Shown one piece after another: positions 35,646 through 44,540 of a stretch of DNA of 64,000 nt (within the stretch, counting starts at the first letter, position 1; every line of letters begins with the position of its first letter). The stretch is taken from assembly GCF_023923205.1 (NCBI RefSeq), contig NZ_CP099490.1, positions 744,001 to 808,000 of the forward strand, in the 5' to 3' direction. Below the pieces are notes generated by a model. It was given only the letters and a program-made list of their open reading frames with translations. It was not told the origin of the DNA and ran no database searches. The position numbers and the translations under genes were made by a program. This stretch comes from Ornithinimicrobium cryptoxanthini (GTDB taxonomy: Bacteria > Actinomycetota > Actinomycetes > Actinomycetales > Dermatophilaceae).

Positions 35646-36122
35646 ATGGCTGACACCGTCGACACCGGTGCCAAGGGCACCAGCGCACTGAAGGTGCACC
35701 ACCTGCGTCCCGCCCCGGGAGCCAAGACCGCCAAGACCCGCGTGGGTCGTGGCGAGGCGTCCAAGGGCAAGACCGCCGGTCGGGGCACCAAGGGCACCAA
35801 GGCTCGTTACCAGGTGCCCGAGGCCTTCGAGGGTGGGCAGACCCCGCTGCACATGCGGCTGCCCAAGCTCCGCGGTTTCAAGAACCGGTTCAAGACGACC
35901 TACCAGGTCGTCAACCTCGACAAGCTGTCCGAGCTCTACCCCCAGGGTGGCGCCGTGACGGTCGAGGACCTGGTCGCCAAGGGCGCGGTCCGCAAGGACC
36001 AGCCGGTCAAGGTCCTGGGCACCGGTGAGATCACCGCTGCCATCCAGGTGACCGGCGTGCGCTTCTCGGCCAGCGCCAAGGACAAGATCGAGTCCGCCGG
36101 CGGAACGATCGCCGAGGCCTGA
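35646..36122 (+). CDS. rplO: 50S ribosomal protein L15
   Basis: L15 of 158 residues, a late-core assembly protein. The glycine/basic N-terminal half has [39 protein letters not shown] is in the middle and [20 protein letters not shown] near the end. It is the last gene before a strong terminator, so the following secY has its own transcript. Confidence 0.98.
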   Translation: MADTVDTGAKGTSALKVHHLRPAPGAKTAKTRVGRGEASKGKTAGRGTKGTKARYQVPEAFEGGQTPLHMRLPKLRGFKNRFKTTYQVVNLDKLSELYPQGGAVTVEDLVAKGAVRKDQPVKVLGTGEITAAIQVTGVRFSASAKDKIESAGGTIAEA

Positions 36123-36176
36123 GATGCGTCTGGGGCCCGTCGACCTTGGTCGCCGTGCCCTGATCCACGCAGCATG

Positions 36177-36220
36177 ACGAAGCCCCGGAGTGCCTCAGGC
36201 ACCCGGGGCTTCGTCTGTCA
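36177..36220 (+). terminator. Terminator between rplO and secY
   Basis: A 12-bp outer stem (ACGAAGCCCCGG 36177-36188 with 36203-36214) and a 6-bp inner stem (GTGCCT/AGGCAC) separated by one bulge, then CTGTCA. It separates the spc ribosomal genes from secY-adk-map. Just after it, GTTATC near 36233 may be the -10 of a secY promoter, but this is weak. Confidence 0.85.
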
Positions 36221-36293
36221 CCACCCACGGGTGTTATCGTCACCCGATACTGCTTGACCCCGCCTGTGCGGGATCCTTGGGAGGAAAATCCTC

Positions 36294-37619
36294 GTGCTTT
36301 CCGCGTTCGTGCGGGCGTTCAAGACGCCTGATCTTCGCAAGAAGATCCTCTTCACGCTCGGCATCCTGGCGGTCTTCCGCCTCGGCAGCCACATCCCTGC
36401 CCCCGGGATTGACTACAGCCTGGTGCAGCGCTGCCAGGACCTGGCCAGCGGCACCAACGCCGCGCTCGGCATGGTCAACCTCTTCAGCGGCGGGGCCCTG
36501 CTCCAGCTGTCGATCTTCGCCCTGGGCGTGATGCCCTACATCACCGCGGCGATCATCGTGCAGCTGCTCACCGTGGTCATCCCGCGGTTCGAGGAGCTGA
36601 AGAAGGAGGGCCAGTCGGGCCAGACGAAGATGACGCAGTACACCCGCTACCTGACCATCGGTCTGGCGGTGCTGCAGTCCTCCACGCTGATCACCTTCGC
36701 CCGCAACCCCTCCTCCCTGTTCGGCACCTCCTGCGCGACGGTGATGCCCGACGAGTCCGTCGGCGTCCTGGTCCTGATGGTGCTGACGATGACCGCCGGC
36801 ACCGGCCTGATCATGTGGCTCGGCGAGCAGATCACCGAGCGCGGCGTCGGCAACGGCATGTCGCTGCTGATCTTCGTGGCGATCGCCGCCGGCTTCCCGA
36901 CCTCGCTCGCGGTCATCCAGCAGCGCTCCCTGGCCACCCTGATCCTGGTCCTGGCCCTCGGGCTGGTGATCATGACCCTGGTCGTCTTCGTCGAGCAGTG
37001 CCAGCGCCGCATCCCGGTGCAGTACGCCAAGCGGATGATCGGGCGGCGTCAGTACGGCGGCACGTCCACCTACATCCCGCTGAAGCTGAACATGGCCAAC
37101 GTCATCCCGATCATCTTCGCCAGCTCGATCCTGATGCTGCCGACGATGATCGGTCAGTTCAACACCCCCAGCGACGGGTCCGCCCCGCCGTCGTGGGTCA
37201 CCTGGGTCAACCGCTACCTCGGCATGGGCGTCAGCGGTCAGGACACCCACTGGCTCTACATGCTCATCTACACCGTGATGATCATCTTCTTCACGTTCTT
37301 CTACACGTCGGTCACGTTCAACCCCACCGACGTCGCCGACAACATGAAGAAGTACGGCGGCTTCATCCCCGGCATCCGTGCGGGCCGTCCGACGGCTGAG
37401 TACCTCGAGTACGTCGTCAACCGCATCACCACCCCCGGCGCGATCTATCTGGCGATCCTGTCGCTGATCCCGTTGATCGCGTTCAACGTGCTCGGCACGA
37501 GCCAGGACTTCCCGTTCGGTGGCGCATCCATCATCATTATCGTGGGAGTGGGTCTCCAGACGGTCAAGCAGATCGAGTCCCAGCTCCAGCAGCACGACTA
37601 TGAAGGGTTCCTCCGCTGA
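36294..37619 (+). CDS. secY: Preprotein translocase subunit SecY
   Basis: SecY of 441 residues, the pore of the SecYEG channel. Ten hydrophobic segments can be seen. The plug and signature region [14 protein letters not shown]...[21 protein letters not shown] is near residues 39-82. The cytoplasmic loop with the conserved arginine near [16 protein letters not shown] (about 363-378) binds SecA or ribosomes. It starts with GTG at 36294 after GGGAGG. Its stop overlaps adk by one base (TGATG). Confidence 0.98.
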   Translation: MLSAFVRAFKTPDLRKKILFTLGILAVFRLGSHIPAPGIDYSLVQRCQDLASGTNAALGMVNLFSGGALLQLSIFALGVMPYITAAIIVQLLTVVIPRFEELKKEGQSGQTKMTQYTRYLTIGLAVLQSSTLITFARNPSSLFGTSCATVMPDESVGVLVLMVLTMTAGTGLIMWLGEQITERGVGNGMSLLIFVAIAAGFPTSLAVIQQRSLATLILVLALGLVIMTLVVFVEQCQRRIPVQYAKRMIGRRQYGGTSTYIPLKLNMANVIPIIFASSILMLPTMIGQFNTPSDGSAPPSWVTWVNRYLGMGVSGQDTHWLYMLIYTVMIIFFTFFYTSVTFNPTDVADNMKKYGGFIPGIRAGRPTAEYLEYVVNRITTPGAIYLAILSLIPLIAFNVLGTSQDFPFGGASIIIIVGVGLQTVKQIESQLQQHDYEGFLR

Positions 37620-38230
37620 TGCGCATGATCATCCTCGGCCCCCCGGGAGCGGGCAAGGGCACCCAGGCCACGCGGATCGCGGAGCACCGGGGGATCCCGG
37701 CGATCTCGACCGGGGACATCTTCCGGACCAACATCAAGAACGAGACCGACCTCGGCAAGCAGGTCAAGGCGATCCTCGCCACCGGCGGCTACGTCACCGA
37801 CGAGATCACCAACGACATCGTGCGGGACCGCCTGACCAAGTCGGACGCCGCTGCTGGCTTCCTGCTGGACGGTTACCCGCGGACCCTGGGTCAGGTGGAC
37901 GCCCTCGACGAGATGCTGACCGACCAGGGTGCGCGGTTGGACCTGGTCCTCGAGCTCGTGGTGCAGACCGATGAGGTCGTGGAGCGACTGCTGGTCCGGG
38001 CTCAGGAGCAGGGGCGCGCCGACGACACCGAGGACGTGATCCGGGCCCGCATGAGCAAGTATGCCGAGGAGACGGCGCCCCTGGCGCAGGTCTACTCCGA
38101 GCGGGGACTGCTGCGACAGGTCGACGGCATGGGAAGCGTTGACGAGGTCGCGGCCCGGGTCCAGGAGGCGCTCGACACCCGGACCAACGGCTCCAATGGT
38201 GCTAACGGGGTCAACGGCTCCGCTCGTTGA
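37619..38230 (+). CDS. adk: Adenylate kinase
   Basis: Adenylate kinase of 203 residues, converting ATP + AMP to two ADP. The P-loop GPPGAGKGT is at residues 7-15. AMP-binding ISTGDIFR and the LLDGYPRT motif are present. The LID region is short ([14 protein letters not shown]), so this is the short-type enzyme without a zinc finger. The last 20 residues contain an odd Asn/Gly-rich [12 protein letters not shown] tail. It overlaps secY by one base and lies 27 bp before map, the standard order. Confidence 0.97.
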   Translation: MRMIILGPPGAGKGTQATRIAEHRGIPAISTGDIFRTNIKNETDLGKQVKAILATGGYVTDEITNDIVRDRLTKSDAAAGFLLDGYPRTLGQVDALDEMLTDQGARLDLVLELVVQTDEVVERLLVRAQEQGRADDTEDVIRARMSKYAEETAPLAQVYSERGLLRQVDGMGSVDEVAARVQEALDTRTNGSNGANGVNGSAR

Positions 38231-38257
38231 GCGGAACCTGACCCCCGGCATACACCG

Positions 38258-39121
38258 ATGTCCTTCCTGCGCCGTCCCAAGATCGAGGCCAAGACCACCG
38301 AGCAGATCCTGCTGATGCGCGAGGCCGGCCTGGTCGTCGGCCGGACCCTGCAGCTGGTCCGTGAGCGTGCGGTGGCCGGCACCACGACGGGCCAGCTCGA
38401 CGCCCTCGCCGAGGAGTTCATCCGCAGCAGCGACAGCATCCCGTCCTTCAAGGGCTACCACGGCTTCCCGGGCTCGCTCTGCGTGAGCGTCAACGAGGAG
38501 GTCGTGCACGGCATACCGGGGGAGCGGGTCCTGCGCGACGGTGACCTGGTCTCCATCGACTGCGGCGCGATCTTCCAGGGGTGGCACGGTGACGCGGCCA
38601 TCTCTTTGATCGTCAGTGGCCCCGAGGCAGGCCGTCCCGAGGACGTCGCGCTCGTGGAGGACACCGAGGCCTCGATGTGGGCCGGGATCGCCGCGCTGCG
38701 CGCCGGTGGCCGGCTGTTCGCCGTCGGTGACGCGGTGGAGGAGAGCGCGGATGCCGCCTTGGAGCGCCGTCGTGCCGCCGGGCAGGACCTGGTCTACGGG
38801 ATCCTCGAGGACTATGTGGGGCACGGCATCGGCACGGAGATGCACATGGACCCGCACGTGCCCAACTACGCCGTCACCTCCAAGGGGCCGACCGTGCCCG
38901 CCGGGGCGACGCTGGCGATCGAGCCCATGATCACCCTTGGCACCATTGAGACGACCACGCTGGAGGACGACTGGACCGTCGTCACCAACGACTCCTCCCG
39001 GGCCGCGCACTGGGAGAACACCGTCGCCGTCACCGAGAGCGGACTCTGGGTGCTGACCGCGCTTGACGGCGGACAGGCCAAGTTGGCCGAAGCGCAGGCG
39101 CTGTTCCATGCCCTTGCGTAG
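38258..39121 (+). CDS. map: Type I methionine aminopeptidase
   Basis: Methionine aminopeptidase of 287 residues, which removes the initiator methionine from nascent proteins. The substrate-contacting histidine is His84. The five metal ligands are Asp101, Asp112, His189, Glu222 and Glu253. It has no N-terminal SH3-binding extension, so it is the short type I form. Codons 85-87 read GGC-ATA-CCG, using the rare ATA. The infA promoter lies in the 183 bp after it. Confidence 0.97.
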   Translation: MSFLRRPKIEAKTTEQILLMREAGLVVGRTLQLVRERAVAGTTTGQLDALAEEFIRSSDSIPSFKGYHGFPGSLCVSVNEEVVHGIPGERVLRDGDLVSIDCGAIFQGWHGDAAISLIVSGPEAGRPEDVALVEDTEASMWAGIAALRAGGRLFAVGDAVEESADAALERRRAAGQDLVYGILEDYVGHGIGTEMHMDPHVPNYAVTSKGPTVPAGATLAIEPMITLGTIETTTLEDDWTVVTNDSSRAAHWENTVAVTESGLWVLTALDGGQAKLAEAQALFHALA

Positions 39122-39143
39122 GTCGACGGACAGATGATGACGA

Positions 39144-39174
39144 TTGGTGCCTTGGCGGTCATGTGACGTAGACT
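39144..39174 (+). promoter_or_regulatory. Candidate promoter of infA and the alpha-type genes
   Basis: TTGGTG (39144-39149) and TAGACT (39169-39174), spacer 19 bp, about 130 bp before infA. The -10 box is identical to that before tRNA-Trp. Confidence 0.55.
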
Positions 39175-39304
39175 TGACCCTCGGTCCACGTCTGGGCTCC
39201 TTCAGGGATGTCCAGGGACGGGACCAGCAGTGCAATCAACCCTGTGATCGCCACGGACCCAGGCCAGCCCTGGCCCGGAGCGGTCACTCAGAAATGTGGA
39301 GGAC

Positions 39305-39526
39305 ATGGCGAAGAAGGACGGCGTCATTGAGATCGAGGGCACCATTGTGGAGGCCCTCCCGAACGCGATGTTCCGCGTGGAGCTGACCAACGGTCACGTT
39401 GTGCTGGCTCACATCTCGGGCAAGATGCGTCAGCACTACATCCGGATCCTCCCCGAGGACCGTGTTGTCGTGGAGCTCAGCCCGTACGACCTGACCCGCG
39501 GACGCATCGTCTTCCGTTACCGCTGA
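39305..39526 (+). CDS. infA: Translation initiation factor IF-1
   Basis: IF-1 of 73 residues, an OB-fold protein that blocks the A site during initiation. [20 protein letters not shown] to RGRIVFRYR matches the family end to end. I chose the ATG at 39305, which has GGAGGA just upstream and gives the exact family length; a GTG at 39296 would add three residues. It is followed by rpmJ and rpsM, the usual order. Confidence 0.98.
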   Translation: MAKKDGVIEIEGTIVEALPNAMFRVELTNGHVVLAHISGKMRQHYIRILPEDRVVVELSPYDLTRGRIVFRYR

Positions 39527-39593
39527 CCCGGAGCGGGCCCAGGCCCGAGCCAGCCAGCATCCACCCACCAGATCCGAAAGACGGCACCAGAAC

Positions 39594-39707
39594 ATGAAGG
39601 TTCAGCCGAGCGTCAAGAAGATCTGCGACAAGTGCAAGGTGATCCGCCGCAACGGGCGGGTCATGGTGATCTGCGAGAACCTGCGCCACAAGCAGCGTCA
39701 GGGCTGA
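39594..39707 (+). CDS. rpmJ: 50S ribosomal protein L36
   Basis: L36 of 37 residues ([19 protein letters not shown] at the start, RHKQRQG at the end). The zinc ligands Cys11, Cys14, Cys27 and His32 are all present, so it is the zinc form. It lies 67 bp after infA. A 205-bp gap before rpsM contains no other recognisable gene. Confidence 0.97.
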   Translation: MKVQPSVKKICDKCKVIRRNGRVMVICENLRHKQRQG

Positions 39708-39912
39708 TCACGCCGACCGGCACCAGCCGGTCAGCACAGGTCGCGGCTTCGACCACGACGACACAACTGAAAGCAGTACGCAGCACCCGACCCCCGACTT
39801 GCGGGACGTCACCCCCGGCGTGGAGGCCGGGGACCGCGGGCGAGAGCCCACCACAGAGGATGCGGACCGGTGCTGCCCCACGACCTCCACACGAAACCAG
39901 GAGAACAGCCAC

Positions 39913-40290
39913 ATGGCACGTCTCATCGGTGTCGACCTGCCGCGCGAGAAGCGCGTCGAGGTCGCTCTCACCTACATCTTCGGCGTGGGCCGCACCCGCG
40001 CCGACAAGACGTTGGAGGCCACGGGCGTCGACCCCGCCACCCGCGTCAAGGACCTGACGGACGAGCAGCTGGTCCTGCTGCGCGACCACCTCGAGAACAG
40101 CTACCGCCTCGAGGGTGACCTGCGCCGTGAGGTTGCCGCTGACATCCGCCGCAAGGTGGAGATCGGCAGCTACCAGGGCCTGCGGCACCGCCGCGGCCTG
40201 CCGGTGCACGGTCAGCGCACCAAGACCAACGCCCGCACTCGCAAGGGTCCCAAGCGGACCGTCGCCGGCAAGAAGAAGGCCGTCAGGTAG
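39913..40290 (+). CDS. rpsM: 30S ribosomal protein S13
   Basis: S13 of 125 residues, in the head of the small subunit, contacting P-site tRNA through its basic tail. [19 protein letters not shown], the helix-two-turn-helix around [14 protein letters not shown] and the signature [20 protein letters not shown] are present. The ATG at 39913 follows AGGAGAAC. A G-tract hairpin lies just past the stop. Confidence 0.98.
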   Translation: MARLIGVDLPREKRVEVALTYIFGVGRTRADKTLEATGVDPATRVKDLTDEQLVLLRDHLENSYRLEGDLRREVAADIRRKVEIGSYQGLRHRRGLPVHGQRTKTNARTRKGPKRTVAGKKKAVR

Positions 40291-40299
40291 TTCTCGGTC

Positions 40300-40314
40300 G
40301 GGGGCTCCGCCCCC
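40300..40314 (+). promoter_or_regulatory. Small G-tract hairpin between rpsM and rpsK
   Basis: GGGGGC (40300-40305), TCC, GCCCCC (40309-40314), in the 79-bp rpsM-rpsK gap. It is of the same CTCCG-loop type as those before rplK and rpoA. Confidence 0.6.
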
Positions 40315-40369
40315 AACTTCCCCCGAACTGCCGTTGGACTGTCACTTGCTTATTCGTCAGGAGAACTGA

Positions 40370-40777
40370 ATGCCCCCCAAGAGCCGTAGTACGGCCGGCG
40401 CCCGCAAGGTGCGCCGCAAGGAGAAGAAGAACGTTGCCTTCGGGCAGGCTCACATCAAGAGCACGTTCAGCAACACCATCATCTCGATCACTGACCCGAC
40501 CGGTGCCGTGATCGCGTGGGCCTCATCCGGCCAGGTCGGATTCAAGGGCTCGCGCAAGTCCACCCCGTATGCCGCCCAGATGGCCGCCGAGGCCGCGGCA
40601 CGCCGCGCGATGGACCACGGCATGCGCAAGGTCGACGTCTTCGTCAAGGGCCCGGGTTCCGGTCGTGAGACCGCCATCCGCTCGCTCACCGCTGCCGGCC
40701 TCGAGGTCGGTGCCATCTCTGATGTCACCCCCCAGGCCCACAACGGTGTCCGTCCGCCCAAGAAGCGTCGAGTCTGA
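40370..40777 (+). CDS. rpsK: 30S ribosomal protein S11
   Basis: S11 of 135 residues, on the platform of the small subunit near the Shine-Dalgarno helix. It has [20 protein letters not shown], the signature [13 protein letters not shown] and the basic end [11 protein letters not shown]. The ATG at 40370 follows AGGAG. rpsD starts 28 bp later. Confidence 0.98.
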   Translation: MPPKSRSTAGARKVRRKEKKNVAFGQAHIKSTFSNTIISITDPTGAVIAWASSGQVGFKGSRKSTPYAAQMAAEAAARRAMDHGMRKVDVFVKGPGSGRETAIRSLTAAGLEVGAISDVTPQAHNGVRPPKKRRV

Positions 40778-40805
40778 GAACCGGAAGGGAAGGTAAGGAA
40801 AGAAC

Positions 40806-41414
40806 ATGGCCCGTTACACCGGACCCATCACCAAGAAGTCCCGCCGGCTCAAGGTCGACCTCGTCGGTGGAGACAAGAACTTCGACCTGCGTCCGTTCCC
40901 CCCGGGGCAGCACGGTCGTCGCCGCAGCCAGGAGAAGGAGTACCTGACCCAGCTGCAGGAGAAGCAGAAGGCCCGCTTCACCTATGGCGTCATGGAGAAG
41001 CAGTTCCGCCGCTACTACGCCGAGGCCGCTCGTCGCCCCGGTCGCACCGGCTCCAACCTGCTGACCATCCTCGAGTCCCGCCTGGACAACGTGGTCTACC
41101 GCGCCGGTCTGGCCCGCACCCGTCGTGCCGCCCGCCAGCTGGTGACCCACGGTCACTTCGAGGTCAACGGCCACCGCGTGGACGTCCCGTCCTACCGCGT
41201 GGAGCAGTTCGACATCATCACGGTGCGCAAGCAGTCCGTGGAGAAGTTCCCGCTCGAGCTGGCTCGCCAGACCTTCGGTGACCGCCCCATCCCGGCGTGG
41301 ATGAAGGTCGTCCCGGGCTCGCTGCAGATCCTGATCCACCAGCTGCCGACGCGTGAGCAGATCGACACGATCCTCACCGAGCAGCTGATCGTCGAGCTCT
41401 ACTCGAAGAACTAA
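40806..41414 (+). CDS. rpsD: 30S ribosomal protein S4
   Basis: S4 of 202 residues, a primary 16S rRNA binder and, in E. coli, repressor of the alpha operon. It starts [19 protein letters not shown] and lacks the four N-terminal cysteines of the zinc form. The S4 RNA-binding domain is at about residues 93-155 ([20 protein letters not shown]). The end LIVELYSKN is normal. A 190-bp gap with three hairpins precedes rpoA. Confidence 0.98.
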   Translation: MARYTGPITKKSRRLKVDLVGGDKNFDLRPFPPGQHGRRRSQEKEYLTQLQEKQKARFTYGVMEKQFRRYYAEAARRPGRTGSNLLTILESRLDNVVYRAGLARTRRAARQLVTHGHFEVNGHRVDVPSYRVEQFDIITVRKQSVEKFPLELARQTFGDRPIPAWMKVVPGSLQILIHQLPTREQIDTILTEQLIVELYSKN

Positions 41415-41420
41415 TCCGCT

Positions 41421-41525
41421 GGGGGCTTCGCCCCCCGCACCCCCCGACGGCCAGGAGCTCGCAAGCTCGCGAGTTCCTGGCTGTTCCGGGGAAACCAGGG
41501 CTCGCAAGCTCGCCGGTTTCCCCGG
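41421..41525 (+). promoter_or_regulatory. Three stacked hairpins between rpsD and rpoA
   Basis: Hairpin A 41421-41435 (GGGGGC-TTC-GCCCCC). Hairpin B 41451-41480 (12-bp stem with one G-T pair, loop AAGCTC). Hairpin C 41486-41525 (11-bp stem CCGGGGAAACC/GGTTTCCCCGG). B and C both contain GCTCGCAAGCTCGC. They could reduce read-through or set rpoA levels relative to the ribosomal genes. Confidence 0.7.
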
Positions 41526-41604
41526 GCCTCACGGCATACAGACAGAGATGTGCCGTGCCATCACTGGGCGTCATATAGCGGTCGCCCATGGAAAGGAAAA
41601 AACC

Positions 41605-42627
41605 GTGCTTATCGCACAGCGTCCCACCCTGTCCGAGGAGGTCATCTCCGACGCCAGGTCGCGGTTCTCCATCGAGCCGCTCGAGCCGGGCTTCGGCTAC
41701 ACCCTCGGCAACTCCCTGCGCCGGACCCTGCTGTCCAGCATCCCCGGTGCAGCCATCACCAGCATCCGCGTCGACGGGGTGCTCCACGAGTTCTCCACCA
41801 TCCCGGGGGTGAAGGAGGACCTCACCGAGATCATCCTGAACCTGAAGACCCTGGTCGTCTCCAGCGAGCACGACGAGCCGGTCATCATGTATCTGCGCAA
41901 GCAGGGCTCCGGTCCCGTCACCGCTGCGGACATCGCGCCTCCGGCCGGTGTCGAGGTGCACAACCCCGACCTGCACATCGCCACGCTCAACGACAGCGGC
42001 AAGGTCGAGATGGAGCTGACGGTCGAGCGTGGCCGTGGCTATGTCTCGGCGCAGCAGAACAAGTCCGGCGACCAGGAGATCGGCCGCATCCCGGTCGACT
42101 CCATCTACTCCCCGGTGCTCGCCGTGACCTACAAGGTCGAGGCGACCCGTGTCGAGCAGCGCACCGACTTCGACCGTCTCGTGCTGGACGTCGAGACCAA
42201 GAACTCGATGGCTCCGCGCGACGCGATGGCGTCCGCCGGCAAGACCCTGGTCGAGCTGTTCGGTCTGGCCCGTGAGCTCAACGTCGAGGCCGAGGGCATC
42301 GAGATCGGCCCGTCGCCGACTGACGCCGCGCTGGCCTCCGACCTGGCTCTGCCGATCGAGGACCTGGACCTGACCGTCCGGTCCTACAACTGTCTCAAGC
42401 GCGAGGGCGTCCACACCGTGGGCGAGCTCGTCAGCCGCAGCGAGGCCGACCTGCTGGACATCCGCAACTTCGGTGCGAAGTCCATCGACGAGGTCAAGGA
42501 GAAGCTGGCCGAGATGAACCTGGCCCTCAAGGACAGCCCCCCCGGGTTCGACCCGGCCCAGGCTGACCTCTCGGAGGACCTGGATGACGAGGGCGACGCC
42601 AGTTTCGCCGAGGACGAGCAGTACTGA
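41605..42627 (+). CDS. rpoA: DNA-directed RNA polymerase subunit alpha
   Basis: RNA polymerase alpha, 340 residues, which dimerises to start enzyme assembly. I chose the GTG at 41605 ([17 protein letters not shown]) with GAAAGGAAAA just upstream. N-terminal domain: [25 protein letters not shown], split around residue 28-50. The C-terminal DNA- and regulator-binding domain begins near [19 protein letters not shown] and includes [14 protein letters not shown]. An acidic tail of about 25 residues ends it. rplQ follows after 22 bp. Confidence 0.98.
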   Translation: MLIAQRPTLSEEVISDARSRFSIEPLEPGFGYTLGNSLRRTLLSSIPGAAITSIRVDGVLHEFSTIPGVKEDLTEIILNLKTLVVSSEHDEPVIMYLRKQGSGPVTAADIAPPAGVEVHNPDLHIATLNDSGKVEMELTVERGRGYVSAQQNKSGDQEIGRIPVDSIYSPVLAVTYKVEATRVEQRTDFDRLVLDVETKNSMAPRDAMASAGKTLVELFGLARELNVEAEGIEIGPSPTDAALASDLALPIEDLDLTVRSYNCLKREGVHTVGELVSRSEADLLDIRNFGAKSIDEVKEKLAEMNLALKDSPPGFDPAQADLSEDLDDEGDASFAEDEQY

Positions 42628-42649
42628 TTCCGTTTAGGAGACCTGAGTT

Positions 42650-43477
42650 ATGCCTACCCCCAAGAAGGGCCCGCGCCTCGGCGGCGGTCCGGCGCACGAG
42701 CGCCTGATCCTGTCCAACCTCGCCACCGCCCTGTTCGAGCACGACCGCATCACCACCACCGAGGCCAAGGCCAAGCGCCTGCGCCCGTTGGCCGAGCGCC
42801 TGGTGACCTTCGCCAAGCGTGGTGACCTGCACAACCGTCGCCGCGTGCTGGCCACGGTCCGCGACAAGGGTGTTGTCCACCGCCTCTTCACCGAGATCGC
42901 ACCGGACATGGCCGAGCGCCAGGGTGGCTACACCCGCATCACCAAGATCGCGGCGCGCAAGGGCGACAACGCCCCCATGGCCGTGATCGAGCTGGTCCGC
43001 GAGCCGGTCGCCAAGAAGGCCGTCGTCACGCAGGCCGAGGGCGCCACCAAGCGAGCGGCCAAGGACAAGAAGGCTGCTGAGGCTGCCGCCGCGACCGAGG
43101 CCGACAGCGCCGAGGCCACCGAGGTCGCCACCCTGGTGGCCCCGGCCGAGACGGTCGAGGTCAACGAGGTCGTCACCGAGGACACCACCGAGGCTGCCAA
43201 CACCAAGGCCGAGGACGGCGTGGACGGTGGCTTCGGCCCCGACTCCGCCGCCGCGACCGAGGACGGCGCCGCCCCCGACGGCTTCACCGTCAAGGGCAAC
43301 AAGGACTCGATGAAATACCACGTTGAGGGTTCGCAGTGGTACGACGCCACCGAGGCCGAGGTCTGGTTCCGCACCGCCGAGGCTGCCGAGGCCGCTGGTT
43401 TCGAGCCGGCTGGTGGCGCTGCCAAGCAGTCCGCCGACGCCGGCGCCGACATCGGCACCGACAAGGACGACGCCTGA
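42650..43477 (+). CDS. rplQ: 50S ribosomal protein L17 with an extra C-terminal domain
   Basis: L17 of 275 residues, more than twice the usual roughly 120. The core is residues 1-124 ([40 protein letters not shown]). A charged Ala/Glu/Thr linker follows (125-191). The extra domain at 192-275 centres on [10 protein letters not shown] (215-224), then EGSQWYDAT and [16 protein letters not shown]. It matches the end of L4 (27697-27951) at 68 of 80 positions by my alignment. L17 sits near the tunnel exit, so the tail would face the solvent. A terminator follows. Confidence 0.96.
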   Translation: MPTPKKGPRLGGGPAHERLILSNLATALFEHDRITTTEAKAKRLRPLAERLVTFAKRGDLHNRRRVLATVRDKGVVHRLFTEIAPDMAERQGGYTRITKIAARKGDNAPMAVIELVREPVAKKAVVTQAEGATKRAAKDKKAAEAAAATEADSAEATEVATLVAPAETVEVNEVVTEDTTEAANTKAEDGVDGGFGPDSAAATEDGAAPDGFTVKGNKDSMKYHVEGSQWYDATEAEVWFRTAEAAEAAGFEPAGGAAKQSADAGADIGTDKDDA

Positions 43478-43524
43478 GCATCACCCGTCCCGTGACACCC
43501 TGAGAGGGGCTCCCGTGACACGCA

Positions 43525-43557
43525 AGCGCCCGTCTCCCCATGTGGGAAGCGGGCGCT
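43525..43557 (+). terminator. Terminator after rplQ
   Basis: AGCGCCCG (43525-43532) pairs with CGGGCGCT (43550-43557), and an imperfect inner stem CTCCCCA/TGGGAAG extends it. CGCCTTTGTC follows. Confidence 0.85.
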
Positions 43558-43680
43558 CGCCTTTGTCGTCAGGGGTGAATAGTGGCCCACCTACCGCTCA
43601 CCCATCCTTGGACAGGTTTCGCGTCCGCCCAGGGGGCACTAGTGAGGGTCCTGGGCGCGCCAGGAAGGTACATTCGTGCA

Positions 43681-43782
43681 ATGCGCATCCGGATCGACCT
43701 GGCCTACGACGGCACCGACTTCAAGGGCGTGCATCCAGTCTCCATGCCCCGTGCGTGCATCCAGTCTCCATGCCCCGTGTGA
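43681..43782 (+). pseudogene. truA: Truncated 5' fragment of truA
   Basis: Codons 1-16 (MRIRIDLAYDGTDFKG, 43681-43728) match the start of tRNA pseudouridine synthase A. The intact truA at 44541 has RVRIRMDLAYDGTDFSG at the same place. After codon 16 the frame runs into an unrelated 26-bp duplicated sequence and stops at 43782. A TACATT box lies 12 bases before the ATG, suggesting that the original truA promoter remains. It looks like the old truA start, cut off when the next gene was inserted or when truA was replaced. Confidence 0.8.
43727..43778. repeat. Direct repeat of 26 bp, two exact copies
   Basis: Copies 43727-43752 and 43753-43778 begin GCGTGCATCCAGTCTCC and end ATGCCCCGT. The second copy supplies the likely ATG of the lipoprotein gene. 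They sit exactly at the break of the truA fragment. Confidence 0.9.
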
Positions 43783-44489
43783 TTCGAGAAACAGCAACAT
43801 GGGCGATGGTCTTGGGCGTGGGCATACTGCTCGGTGGCTGCTCCTCTAGTGCGAACGAGCCCGACGACAACACGACGGCTGTGACGTCGGAAGCACCCGG
43901 TGCACGTGCCACGGGGTCTCCTGTTCCGGAGGTCGAGTTCGACTACCAGGAGTACCTCGCCGTCCTTCAGCGGGCCAGCAACGTTGCAGATCCACCCACA
44001 ACAGATCTCGTGCGGGTGATCGCACCCAGGGATCAATCTCAGGTGTGGTTGGACTGCATGCAGGAAGCTGGCTGGGACGTGTCGATCACGGCCGATGGCG
44101 GGATGAGCCCTCCGCCAAACCTGCCGGAGGATCAGTGGCCCGCCTTCGACGTGTCCGACTACGTCTGCCATGCCCAATACCCCGTGGATCAGTCTCTGGT
44201 CGATGCCTACGGGATCGAGCAGGTCGACCTCCTCTATGGCTACTACGTCGAGGACCTGGCCCAATGCCTGGAGGAGCGAGACCACGAGGTCCCCGATCCG
44301 CCAAGCCTGGAGACCTTCCGTGCCTCTTGGAAGGCGGACGGCACGGGAGCGTTGCACGCGAGTGAGACCACGTGGTATCCGTACCTCGGCGTTGACGCGG
44401 CAGGCCTGAGTGTCGACGAGTGGGAGCAACTCAATGAGTCCTGCCCCCAGAGCCCGCCTCGCGACGTGCTCTATCCATCCGGCCGCTGA
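43770..44489 (+). CDS. Putative lipoprotein, inserted between truA fragment and truA
   Basis: A 239-residue exported protein. Residues 1-23 form a signal peptide with two arginines and a hydrophobic run, and LLGGC gives a good lipobox with Cys24. A polar linker is followed by a domain with four spaced cysteines (WLDCMQEAGWDV, YVCHAQY, LAQCLEER and NESCPQ), possibly two disulfides. I do not recognise the family. Base and codon use are more AT-rich than the neighbours, pointing to recent acquisition. The start codon is in the second copy of a 26-bp repeat; no good ribosome binding site precedes it. Confidence 0.75.
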   Translation: MPRVIRETATWAMVLGVGILLGGCSSSANEPDDNTTAVTSEAPGARATGSPVPEVEFDYQEYLAVLQRASNVADPPTTDLVRVIAPRDQSQVWLDCMQEAGWDVSITADGGMSPPPNLPEDQWPAFDVSDYVCHAQYPVDQSLVDAYGIEQVDLLYGYYVEDLAQCLEERDHEVPDPPSLETFRASWKADGTGALHASETTWYPYLGVDAAGLSVDEWEQLNESCPQSPPRDVLYPSGR

Positions 44490-44540
44490 CCACAGCTGGG
44501 GTGACGGAGCAGGATGGCTCTCCGGTAGCGTGACGTCCCC

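Noticed and set aside
43744..43782. First ATG in the 26-bp repeat as the lipoprotein start
   Set aside because: It is out of frame with the lipoprotein; only the ATG at 43770 in the second copy reads into the signal peptide.
43727..44489. Insertion sequence or transposon at truA
   Set aside because: No transposase, no terminal inverted repeats and no clear target-site duplication around the lipoprotein gene.
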